The position numbers and the translations under genes are program-made. A DNA stretch of 64,000 nt from Micromonospora radicis (GTDB lineage Bacteria; Actinomycetota; Actinomycetes; Mycobacteriales; Micromonosporaceae). The stretch spans positions 1 through 64,000 of the forward strand of contig NZ_QXEC01000001.1 in NCBI RefSeq assembly GCF_003583405.1, given 5' to 3'. Of this stretch, positions 33,879-40,767 are shown piece by piece. The first letter of the stretch is position 1. Every line of letters starts with the position of its first letter. The notes beneath the pieces were generated by a model. That model was not told the DNA's origin, made no database searches, and saw only the letters and a program-made list of their open reading frames with translations.

Positions 33879-34370
33879 ATGTCGGAGATCGTCGAGCTGC
33901 TGGCCTCACCCGCGCACCGGTTCGTGGGCCGACCGGCCGACGGTCCGGCACCCGCGCCGGCCGGGGAACTGGTCGCCGAGATCCAGCTCCGGGCCGAGCT
34001 GGGCATCGTGGGGGACCGGTACTTCGGCAAGCCGGCCCACCGCGAGGCGAGCGTGACGGTGATCGCGGCCGAGTCGTTGCCGCCCGGTGCCGGTCTGGCG
34101 CAGGTCCGCCGCAACATCCTGACCACCGGCATCCCGGTCGACGACCTGGTCGGCGCGGTGCTGGTGCTCGACTCCGGGGCGGGCCCGGTACGCCTGCGGG
34201 TGAACCGCCCGGCGCATCCCTGCGCCTGGATGGACGTCACCATCGGCCCGGGTGCCTGGCGGGGGCTGCGCGGGCACGGCGGCGTCCGCTGCACCCCACT
34301 GACCGACGGCCTGCTGCGGGTCGGCCCGGTGACGGTGGCGATCGAGCGGATCCCGGCCGAACGCGGCTGA
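33879..34370 (+). CDS. MOSC-domain protein
   Basis: A 163-residue protein with the MOSC-type sequence HREASVTVIAAESLPPG, RRNILTTGIPVDDLVG and a Cys-containing NRPAHPCAWMDVTIGPG. MOSC domains, named from MoCo sulfurase C-terminus, bind sulfur via a conserved Cys and act on molybdenum-cofactor or small N-hydroxy substrates. The start ATG at 33879 opens directly on MSEIVELLAS. Substrate unknown. The 3' end overlaps an antisense frame of a decayed lipoprotein. Confidence 0.82.
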   Translation: MSEIVELLASPAHRFVGRPADGPAPAPAGELVAEIQLRAELGIVGDRYFGKPAHREASVTVIAAESLPPGAGLAQVRRNILTTGIPVDDLVGAVLVLDSGAGPVRLRVNRPAHPCAWMDVTIGPGAWRGLRGHGGVRCTPLTDGLLRVGPVTVAIERIPAERG

Positions 34371-34969
34371 CCTGCTGGTTCTGCTGGTTCTGCCGGTCGT
34401 GCCGGTCCTGCCATACGACGCCGCCCCGTTGCGCGATCGTGCCGGATGCCTCCACCGCCGGTTGGGTGATCGTGCCGTCGCCAGCCACGATGGCGCAGCG
34501 GGACGCCGTGATCGACAGGGCGGCGCCGAGGCCGGTGGCCTGCCGGGCGAACACGTGCTCGGGCAGCGCGATGTCGCGCAGGTTGCCGTCGACGAGCAGG
34601 GCGTCCCGGGGGTCCTCCGCCAGCCCTTCGGCGATGGTCGGGAAACGGGGATCACCGAAGGCGACCCCGGCGTGCCGCCGGGAGGGCGCCCGGCCGGTGA
34701 TGTCGTCGCCGAACCGGGGCACGGCGAGCAGCCCGGTCAGGTCGCTGCGGCGGCCGTCGGTCACGGGTACCGCCAGCACCGCCGCTCCGAGCCCGCGCAC
34801 CTCGGCCGGTACCGGTGCCGCCCGCAGCGCAAGCTCCGCCGGTGCCCCGTCGGCGCATCCCGTGACCGTGACCAGGACTGTCAGCGCGATCGTCGCAGTC
34901 CAGCGCCGTCTCGCGCGCCGCCGGTCGTTCCGCGCGCCGCCGGTCGATCTGTCGCGCCGTACCCGTCAT
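34237..34969 (-). pseudogene. Frameshifted lipoprotein gene
   Basis: The ATG at 34969-34967 begins MTGTARQIDRRRAERPAARE, but that frame soon becomes Gly/Arg-rich noise. A second frame, with no start of its own before an in-frame stop at 34966-34968, reads WTATIALTVLVTVTGCADGA, a good lipoprotein signal with lipobox Cys, then VRGLGAAVLAVPVTDGRR and DALLVDGNLRDIALPEHVF. Joining them needs a one-base shift near 34905-34930. The C-terminal end runs antisense into the MOSC gene, so it may also be damaged. Sequencing error must be excluded. Confidence 0.5.
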
Positions 34970-35089
34970 GTGTCCATTGTGATCACCGCAGCCAAACACC
35001 GCTCGTGGGCTCGCCCGCGCGTTCGCGGAACAGTTGATCCACCGCCGGCCCGGGAATCGCCTGCCCGGAAGTGGGTACCGTGGGTGGCG

Positions 35090-35127
35090 TGATTTCAGGG
35101 TGAAATAATTATTTCACCCTGAAATCA
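35090..35127. promoter_or_regulatory. 38-bp perfect palindrome, possible double operator
   Basis: A perfect 19+19 inverted repeat with no spacer, AT-rich against ~72% GC surroundings. It is composed of two ATTTCA-N3-TGAAAT units (35092-35106 and 35111-35125) whose centres are 19 bp apart, about two helical turns. The form suits cooperative binding by two dimers. It lies upstream of the frameshifted lipoprotein on the minus strand and downstream of the XRE gene. Alternatives are a terminator or a cruciform element. Confidence 0.5.
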
Positions 35128-35241
35128 GCGTCCTGAAGGGGACGTCGGGACGTCCCCGGGCACGCCAGCGGCGCGCTTGATCGGGGTAGCCGCTTCGTGC
35201 GGCAGCCGGGGTGTCACGAGTGCGGACCGCGATCTTCAGAC

Positions 35242-35386
35242 ATGCGTGGCGGCGACCAGGGATGCGTGGGGCGACCGCGGATGCGTGGCGGCGACCAGGG
35301 ACGAGGTGAGGGCGGTCCTGGAGGGTCGGCCCGATCTGCCGCTCGGCGGCCCGATCTGCCGCTCGGCGGCTCTGCCGCTCGGCGGC
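35242..35386. repeat. Short direct repeats
   Basis: ATGCGTGGCGGCGACCAGGG occurs at 35242-35261 and 35281-35300 with a degenerate copy between. A 20-bp unit CCCGATCTGCCGCTCGGCGG is repeated at 35330-35349 and 35350-35369 with a truncated third copy to 35386. No gene is supported here. Confidence 0.75.
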
Positions 35387-35410
35387 GGGAGCTGACGTTC
35401 TGGCTGTCGG

Positions 35411-35677
35411 TCAGGATGCCTGGCGGGCGGGAAGGTCGGCCAGCCAGACGTCGGCCAGGTCGCTGAGGGGGACGTCGAGGGCCTGGCTGAGGCCGACCAC
35501 GGTGCCGAACGCCGGTGCGGGCAGGCGACCTGCCTCGATCTTGCGCAGGGTCTCGGGGGAGATGCCGGCCGCCAGGGCCACCTCGACGAGGCTGCGCCCA
35601 GCCCGGGCGGCCCGGAGGGCGGCTCCGAGACGCTGGCCTGCGGCGATCTGTTCGGCGGTGAGTGGCTGGCGGACCAT
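35411..35677 (-). CDS. XRE-family helix-turn-helix regulator
   Basis: An 88-residue single-domain regulator. The Cro/C1-type HTH covers residues ~15-70: AALRAARAGRSLVEVALAAG then ISPETLRKIEAGRLPAP and GLSQALDVPLSDLADVW. It has no ligand domain and should bind DNA as a dimer. It is divergent from methionine aminopeptidase across 78 bases holding a palindrome, so control of that gene and of itself is likely. Confidence 0.88.
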   Translation of the reverse strand: MVRQPLTAEQIAAGQRLGAALRAARAGRSLVEVALAAGISPETLRKIEAGRLPAPAFGTVVGLSQALDVPLSDLADVWLADLPARQAS

Positions 35678-35720
35678 GCGAGCAGGATACCCGCCCGCCG
35701 TGGCGGCCCCATCCTGACGT

Positions 35721-35734
35721 GGTATAAAAATACC
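35721..35734 (+). promoter_or_regulatory. Palindrome over the -10 of methionine aminopeptidase
   Basis: GGTATAAAAATACC, arms GGTAT/ATACC around AAAA, containing the TATAAA -10-like element. It lies 22 bases before the GTG start of the aminopeptidase gene and between it and the XRE regulator, whose own -10 candidate TATCCT is at 35684-35689. A likely XRE operator. Confidence 0.5.
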
Positions 35735-35755
35735 GCCATGGAGGGGGAGGCTGTC

Positions 35756-36661
35756 GTGATCGAGCTGAAGACCGACGAGGAGATCGACCGGATGGCGGTG
35801 ACCGGCCGGTTCGTCGGCGAGCTGCTCGCCGAGCTGAGCGGTGTCGCCGAGGTCGGTGTCAACCTGATGGACCTCGAACACCACGCCCGCCGCCGGATCG
35901 CCGAACGTGGCGCCGAGTCCTGCTACTGGGACTATGCCCCGTCGTTCGGCCGCGGCCCGTTCCGCAATATGCTGTGCCTGTCGGTGAACGACGCGGTGCT
36001 GCACGGCCTGCCGCACGACTACGTGCTGCGCGACGGTGACCTGCTCAGCATCGACATGGCGGTCGGCATCGACGGTTGGGTCGCCGACTCCGCGCTCTCC
36101 GTCGTCGTCGGCGACCCGGACCCGGCCGACCTGACCCTGATCGAGGCCACCGAGGCGGCGCTGGAGGCCGCCATCTCCGCCGCCCAGCCGGGCGGACGGC
36201 TCGGTGACGTCTCCGCCGCGATCGGCGAGGTCGCCCAGTCGTACGGCTACCGGGTCAACGCCGAGTTCGGCGGCCACGGCATCGGCCGCACCATGCACGA
36301 GGCACCGCACGTGCCCAACAGTGGTCGTCCCCGCCGTGGCCTGCGGCTCGATCCCGGCCTCACCATCGCCATCGAACCGTGGCTCTGCCACTCCACCGAC
36401 AAGATCAGGTACGACGAGGACGGTTGGACGATCCGCTCCGCCGACGGTTCCCGTACCGCCCACTCGGAACACACCGTTGCCGTCACCGCGTCCGGTCCAC
36501 GGGTGCTGACCCGCCGCCCCACCGACGGCGCCGCCCCGGCCGACCTGAGCCGGAAGCCCACCGGGCCGGTCGGCGCCGGGGCCGACCGCGACACCAGTCG
36601 CCCACGCGGTGAGGGTGTACGGCACCGAGGACGAGCACCGCGCCGATGGTCGCCCGGCTGA
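35756..36661 (+). CDS. map: Type I methionine aminopeptidase
   Basis: A 301-residue enzyme that removes N-terminal methionine from nascent proteins. All metal and catalytic residues are seen: His83 (LHGLPHDYV), Asp100 (SIDMAV), Asp111 (VADSALS), His174 (GGHGIGRTMHE), Glu207 (AIEPW) and Glu238 (SEHTVAV). I chose GTG at 35756, giving MIELKTDEEIDRM, because GGAGGGGGAGG lies just upstream and homologues begin MIELK; an ATG at 35738 is in frame. After the normal end near VLTRR it carries an unusual ~45-residue Pro/Arg-rich extension, likely from a deletion joining it to foreign sequence. Confidence 0.9.
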   Translation: MIELKTDEEIDRMAVTGRFVGELLAELSGVAEVGVNLMDLEHHARRRIAERGAESCYWDYAPSFGRGPFRNMLCLSVNDAVLHGLPHDYVLRDGDLLSIDMAVGIDGWVADSALSVVVGDPDPADLTLIEATEAALEAAISAAQPGGRLGDVSAAIGEVAQSYGYRVNAEFGGHGIGRTMHEAPHVPNSGRPRRGLRLDPGLTIAIEPWLCHSTDKIRYDEDGWTIRSADGSRTAHSEHTVAVTASGPRVLTRRPTDGAAPADLSRKPTGPVGAGADRDTSRPRGEGVRHRGRAPRRWSPG

Positions 36662-36779
36662 TCGCCCGGTGGTCGGTGGCCTCCTCGACCAGTGAACCGG
36701 GGGCGTCGACGCAGGCCCAGGACGGCGTGCCTCCGGCGGCCGGCAGCAGATCCGCATCACCGGCCGCCGTCAGCGACAA
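36585..36779 (-). pseudogene. Possible hotdog thioesterase-like remnant
   Basis: One frame reads TPSWACVDAPGSLVEEATDH followed by RATIGAVLVLGAVHPHRVGD, which recalls the central part of actinobacterial hotdog thioesterase-like proteins (…FVWAALDCPG… VLGRMTVRV… ). It has no proper start and soon meets Gly/Arg-rich noise that is antisense to the aminopeptidase extension. Weak and unverified. Confidence 0.3.
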
Positions 36780-36827
36780 CCCGACGTCGGTGGGCTGGTC
36801 GTCTGGTCGCCCAGGTAACAGGGCGGG

Positions 36828-37604
36828 TCACTCCAGCGTGGCGGCGATCTCGACGGCTTCGGACACGGTGAAGGGGCCTTCGAGGCGGTAGGTGACGCCG
36901 TCCTGCTCCCAGACCAGGGTGGCGGCCGCCAGGCGGGCGCTCTCCTCGCGTACGACGCCGGTGCGGTCCACGTACGTCACCGGGTGGGGGCCGCCGAGCC
37001 AGACCGCCGGCTGCCCGTCGACCTCGGTCCACTGGGCTCCGGGGCCGCCGGCCTGCTTGAAGAAGACGCCGTCGAGTTGTCCGTCGAAGGCGTCCAGGCG
37101 TACCTCACCGGCTCGGTAGAGCAGGGTGGCCACCCGGTGGCTGCCGGTGCCGTCGGGGTCGGCGACCAGTACCTGCTCGGGTGGGCCGAGCGCGGTCGGT
37201 ACCCGGATCGGGAAGCGGACGAGGCGTTGCGCCTCGGCCAGTCCGGTCGGGCGTTGCGCGGGTAGCGGGGACGGTGAGTCGCCGGGGGGTGTCGGGTCGC
37301 CGGTGGTGCTGATGGTGATGCCGGCGAAGCGCAGCAGCCCGGTGACCGCGTCGGCGAGCGCCGCCCGGCCGGGGGGCAGCAGCGTCACCAGCAGCGCGGC
37401 GAGCGCGGCGGCCAGCGCGTACCGCAGGCGTCGCCGACGCCGACCGGCGGCGGCCGGGGCGCGCCGCGCGGAGCTGGCGGGTCGGGTGGCGGCGGTGCGG
37501 GTGGCGGCGGTCAGGCGGGCGCGGACCTGGGCGGTCACGTCCGGCGGGTCGGGGGTGTCCAGCCAGCCGGACAGTTCGCGTAGCTCCCGCTCAAGGTCAG
37601 CCAT
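36828..37604 (-). CDS. Putative membrane anti-sigma partner (DUF4367-like C-terminus)
   Basis: A 258-residue protein. The N-terminal ~65 residues are cytoplasmic and helical (MADLERELRELSGWLDTPDP), followed by one helix (~72-92) and an extracytoplasmic domain. Its end, TYVDRTGVVREESARLAAAT plus VTYRLEGPFTVSEAVEIAA, resembles DUF4367 domains. It overlaps the ECF sigma gene by 8 bases, the usual place for an anti-sigma factor. No zinc HxxxCxxC motif is seen, so anti-sigma activity is inferred from topology and position. Confidence 0.68.
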   Translation of the reverse strand: MADLERELRELSGWLDTPDPPDVTAQVRARLTAATRTAATRPASSARRAPAAAGRRRRRLRYALAAALAALLVTLLPPGRAALADAVTGLLRFAGITISTTGDPTPPGDSPSPLPAQRPTGLAEAQRLVRFPIRVPTALGPPEQVLVADPDGTGSHRVATLLYRAGEVRLDAFDGQLDGVFFKQAGGPGAQWTEVDGQPAVWLGGPHPVTYVDRTGVVREESARLAAATLVWEQDGVTYRLEGPFTVSEAVEIAATLE

Positions 37605-38172
37605 GCCGGACCTCCTCGACGTCGAGCAGGCCACGCAGTTTCGTCAGGGCCCGGGAGGTACGCGACTTGACGGTGCCCCGGGCCCAGCCGAGCATGGCGA
37701 CCGTCTCGTCCTCGGTGAGGTCGAGGAAGTACCGGCAGACGATCACCTCACGGTCGCGTTCGGGGAGTTGCCGCAGGGCGTGCAGGAGCGCGGCGCGGCG
37801 TTCCCCGGCGAGCAGGGTGCCGGCGGCGTCGTCCTCGGCGGCCTCGGCGCGGGGGCTCAGCTGGGCGGCGCGCAGCACCAGACCCGTGCGGCGGTCGCGG
37901 GAGCGGTGCAGGTTGCGGGTCTCGTTGGCGACGATCGCGAGCAGCCAGGACCGGAACGACGAGTCGCCGCGGTAGCGGGACAACTTCCGGTAGCCCTTCA
38001 CGAACGCCTCCTGGATGACGTCCTCCGCGTCCGAACCGGCGCCGAGCAGCACCGCGGTCCGGTACGCGGACGCGGTGTGCCGGGCGACGAGGAGTTCGTA
38101 CGCCTCCAGGTCGCCGGCCTGTGCCCGGCTGACGAACTCCGCGTCGTCCAGTGTTACCTCCGGTGGGATCAC
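37597..38172 (-). CDS. ECF-type RNA polymerase sigma factor
   Basis: A sigma-70 family protein of 191 residues if started at GTG 38172. Region 2: FVSRAQAGDLEAYELLVARH, then GSDAEDVIQEAFVKGYRKLS and RGDSSFRSWLLAIVANE. Region 4: HALRQLPERDREVIVCRYFL and DLTEDETVAMLGWARGTVKS. An upstream in-frame GTG at 38184 would put the start inside the candidate -10. The sigma promoter GGAACC-N17-GTCA ends so that this GTG would fall at about +1, so the mRNA may be leaderless. It probably regulates itself and the divergent lipoprotein. Confidence 0.9.
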   Translation of the reverse strand: MIPPEVTLDDAEFVSRAQAGDLEAYELLVARHTASAYRTAVLLGAGSDAEDVIQEAFVKGYRKLSRYRGDSSFRSWLLAIVANETRNLHRSRDRRTGLVLRAAQLSPRAEAAEDDAAGTLLAGERRAALLHALRQLPERDREVIVCRYFLDLTEDETVAMLGWARGTVKSRTSRALTKLRGLLDVEEVRHG

Positions 38173-38176
38173 CCCT

Positions 38177-38205
38177 ACTGACACCGGCCGCGCCGTCCAG
38201 GTTCC
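38177..38205 (-). promoter_or_regulatory. ECF-type promoter of the sigma gene
   Basis: Minus strand GGAACC (38205-38200), 17-base spacer, GTCAGT (38182-38177). GGAAC is the usual ECF -35. The predicted start point is close to GTG 38172. Confidence 0.6.
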
Positions 38206-38218
38206 ATGGTTCTTCGAC

Positions 38219-38247
38219 GGAACCGCGCCGGTGTCGGCGGTGTCATC
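38219..38247 (+). promoter_or_regulatory. ECF-type promoter of the beta-propeller lipoprotein
   Basis: Plus strand GGAACC (38219-38224), 17-base spacer, GTCATC (38242-38247). It mirrors the sigma gene promoter exactly, and the ATG at 38253 falls at about +1. A GACACCGGC/GCCGGTGTC inverted repeat (38180-38188 and 38227-38235) flanks both. Confidence 0.6.
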
Positions 38248-38252
38248 CGGTC

Positions 38253-39515
38253 ATGATGGCGAAGACGACGATCACCCGCCGTACCCTGCTGGCCGCCCTC
38301 GGCGGCGTCGGTGCGGCGGCGCTGGCCGGTTGCGATCCGGCCCGGCGCCCGGCGGCGTCCGGCCCGGCCGGGCTGCTGCCGGATCCGCTGCTGGTGGAGT
38401 TCGACGGCGGGCTCGGCCTGCTGCGCGGCGGTGAGCGGCAGCCCATCCCGTCGGCGGTCGCCAGCGCGGACGGCAACATCATCCTCGCGGCGGCGCCCGG
38501 CGACGCCGGCACCGACCTGTGGCGCGTCGACGCCGCCACCGGGGGTGCCTCGCCCCGGGTACGGCTGCCGGGCCGGTGGGTGCCGCAGACCGTCTCCGGC
38601 GACGGTACGCGGGTGGCGTTGACCGGTGAGGCGGTGAGCGTCACCAAGGAACGCCCCGTCGGGCGGGACGTCACGCCGGTGCTGATCGCCGACACCGGTG
38701 GGCCGCGGCGGCAACTGCGACTGCCGGGCAACTTCGTGCCGGAGGCGTTCACTCCCGACCACAGCGGACTGTTCGTGCTGGAGTGGCTGCCGCCCCGGGC
38801 ACCGGACCGCTACCGGGTGCGGGTGGTCGACCTGGCCACCGGCGAGCCGGGGCCGCTGACCACCCGACTCAAGCAGGCGATCCCCGCCGGTGCGGAGGAG
38901 GAGATGCGTGGCGACGGACGGCAGGCGGTGTACGCCCCGAACCGCACCCTGCTTTACACGCTCTACACCCACCAGCCGGAGCACGAGCACACCCGGGACC
39001 GGATCAGCGGGCGGCCGGGCAGCGACGTGCACGCCTTCGTGCACACCCTGCACCTGGGGGAGCGGTGGGCGTACTGCGTGGACCTGCCGGCGCCGTTCGG
39101 GCACGGCCCGGCCGAGGGGCACGCGATGGCGGTCACCCCGGACGGTGCCCGGCTGTACGTCGTCGACATCACCTCGGGTGTCGTCGCGGAGGTCGACACC
39201 GAACAGCTGACCGTCACCCGGGTGGCCAAGATCACCAGCGGGTCCGGGTCGGCGCACGCGGTCACCGACGGTAGGCGGCTCTACGTCGCCACCGGCAGCA
39301 CCGCCTTCGGCGTCGACCTCGCCGACCTCGGCGGCGGCATCGAGTTGACCGCCGGGGAGCCGGTCAACGGGCTGCTGATCAGCCCCGACGGCAGCCGGCT
39401 GTACGTCGGCCGGGACGCGGCGGTGAGCTGGCACGACCCGGCCGGCGGCGCGGAACTCGGCCGGGTCGACGTGCCGGGCCTGGTGGGGCTGCGTGCGTTG
39501 ACCCGGTCGGCCTGA
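38253..39515 (+). CDS. Twin-arginine-type beta-propeller lipoprotein
   Basis: A 420-residue protein. The N-terminus MMAKTTITRRTLLAALGG has a twin-arginine and leads to AAALAGC with lipobox Cys27, so it is probably Tat-exported and lipid-anchored. The rest is a WD40/YVTN-like propeller: blades such as ADGNIILAAAPGDAGTDLWR, MAVTPDGARLYVVDITSG and GLLISPDGSRLYVGRDAA. Substrate unknown. Divergent from the sigma factor, whose promoter motif it shares. Confidence 0.78.
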   Translation: MMAKTTITRRTLLAALGGVGAAALAGCDPARRPAASGPAGLLPDPLLVEFDGGLGLLRGGERQPIPSAVASADGNIILAAAPGDAGTDLWRVDAATGGASPRVRLPGRWVPQTVSGDGTRVALTGEAVSVTKERPVGRDVTPVLIADTGGPRRQLRLPGNFVPEAFTPDHSGLFVLEWLPPRAPDRYRVRVVDLATGEPGPLTTRLKQAIPAGAEEEMRGDGRQAVYAPNRTLLYTLYTHQPEHEHTRDRISGRPGSDVHAFVHTLHLGERWAYCVDLPAPFGHGPAEGHAMAVTPDGARLYVVDITSGVVAEVDTEQLTVTRVAKITSGSGSAHAVTDGRRLYVATGSTAFGVDLADLGGGIELTAGEPVNGLLISPDGSRLYVGRDAAVSWHDPAGGAELGRVDVPGLVGLRALTRSA

Positions 39516-39811
39516 CGGGGTCGCGCCCGACGGCGGACAGTGGGAGCATCGGGGACGAATCCGGCACCCGCCCCGGCTGATCCGAACCGGGTCCGCCATC
39601 GTACGTTAGGGGGACCGGGGGCCGGGCTCGGCCGACGGCGCGACTCGGAACGCCGGAGTGATCTCTGGTCCGAACGGAGGAGTCCGCGGGGGGCACCACC
39701 TCCGGGGCTGCTCGCCGCGAGGTCGGCCCGCCACGACCGGGCCGCCCTCCGGCCGTGCCTGCCCCCGACCGCCGGTCGTCACCGGTTCCGCCGTAGGAAG
39801 GACAGCCCCTT

Positions 39812-40222
39812 ATGACCCCTGCCCTGATCGCCGACAACCTGGGCCGTGCGTTGGACAACCTGGTCGACCGGGTGCCGGGGGCGCAGTTCGCGGTGGTGCT
39901 CTCACCGGACGGCATCATGCTCGGCGCGTCCCGGGGCATCGACGACGAACTCGCCGAGCAGCTCTCCGCCATGGTCTGCGGCCTACAGGCGCTCGGCATG
40001 GCCGCCGCCCAGGTCTGCGGCGAGGGCGAACTGCACCAGGTGGTCGTACACATGTCCCGGGCGTTCCTGTTCCACGCCACCACCGGCAACGGGGCGATCC
40101 TCACCGTCGGCATCGACGGCGAGGCCGAGGTCGGCGACATGGCGTACGAGGTGGCCATGTTCGTCGCCCAGGCCGGTGACCACCTGCCGGTCTACCTGGA
40201 ACCCGCGGTGGCCGACGCCTGA
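39812..40222 (+). CDS. Roadblock/LC7-domain protein
   Basis: A 136-residue protein. The LC7 fold covers nearly the whole chain: ALDNLVDRVPGAQFAVVLSP, DGIMLGASRGIDDELAEQLS and FHATTGNGAILTVGIDG. Such proteins (MglB-like) act with small GTPases in actinobacterial conservons, but no GTPase gene is adjacent. ATG at 39812 follows AGGAAGGACAG. Some 296 bases of upstream DNA carry no gene. Confidence 0.85.
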   Translation: MTPALIADNLGRALDNLVDRVPGAQFAVVLSPDGIMLGASRGIDDELAEQLSAMVCGLQALGMAAAQVCGEGELHQVVVHMSRAFLFHATTGNGAILTVGIDGEAEVGDMAYEVAMFVAQAGDHLPVYLEPAVADA

Positions 40223-40233
40223 GTCGGCCCGGC

Positions 40234-40623
40234 TCACCCGTCGTACGGCGGCACCGGGTCGGCCACCTGCCACAGCTCCGCCGGCAGGTGCGCGATCACG
40301 TCGTCGTACTCAGCGGCGGCCACCGCCGCGCGGATCGTGTCCATCACGGCCCGGATGCCCGCCTGCGCCGCCTCCGGGTCGACGTCGGCCCGCCCGCCGA
40401 CCCGCTGCACGAACACGTCGAGCCCGAAGCTCTCCGCGTCCTCGTGTGGGGCGAACGTGTACGCCCGCAGCCCTTCGGGCAGTTGATCCGCGAGGTCCCG
40501 GGCCTGCCCGCCGTCGATCCGCTCGGCCAGGGTGGTCAGCGTGGCCCGCGCGATGGCCGTGGCCTGCTCGGCCGACCCTCCGGTAAGGCTCGCCACGGAC
40601 TCGATGAACTCGTCGTCGTCCAC
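40234..40623 (-). CDS. DUF2267 family protein
   Basis: A 129-residue protein. EFIESVASLTGGSAEQATAI, TLTTLAERIDGGQARDLADQ and LPEGLRAYTF match DUF2267, a helical family of unknown function. I preferred GTG at 40623, giving VDDDEFIES, with a GAGAAGGGGG stretch upstream. Convergent with the roadblock gene and divergent from the alpha-glucuronidase. Confidence 0.8.
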   Translation of the reverse strand: MDDDEFIESVASLTGGSAEQATAIARATLTTLAERIDGGQARDLADQLPEGLRAYTFAPHEDAESFGLDVFVQRVGGRADVDPEAAQAGIRAVMDTIRAAVAAAEYDDVIAHLPAELWQVADPVPPYDG

Positions 40624-40707
40624 CTCGCCGACCCCCTTCTCGCCACGGATGCCGGGTGTACCCGTGCAGGGGCGCACCAAACGGCGGCCGGAGCTTCCGG
40701 AAGTACC

Positions 40708-40735
40708 TTGACGTATCCATAGAGGTCACTACTAT
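40708..40735 (+). promoter_or_regulatory. Candidate promoter of the alpha-glucuronidase gene
   Basis: TTGACG at 40708-40713, 16-base spacer, TACTAT at 40730-40735. A perfect 10-bp palindrome CTTCCGGAAG lies just upstream at 40694-40703. Confidence 0.55.
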
Positions 40736-40767
40736 CTGCGCATGCGCCGGCTTCGCCAGGACCGCCG

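Larger units (their letters stand above)
34970..35410. other. Intergenic region with palindromes and repeats (441 bp)
   Basis: No convincing gene. A 38-bp AT-rich perfect palindrome is at 35090-35127. A 9-bp inverted repeat with a 2-base centre (35138-35157, GGGGACGTC/GACGTCCCC) follows, then two families of ~20-base direct repeats at 35242-35386. Confidence 0.55.

Noticed and set aside
35177-35395. 72-codon plus-strand gene in the repeat region
   Set aside because: It is made largely of the direct repeats and has no ribosome site.
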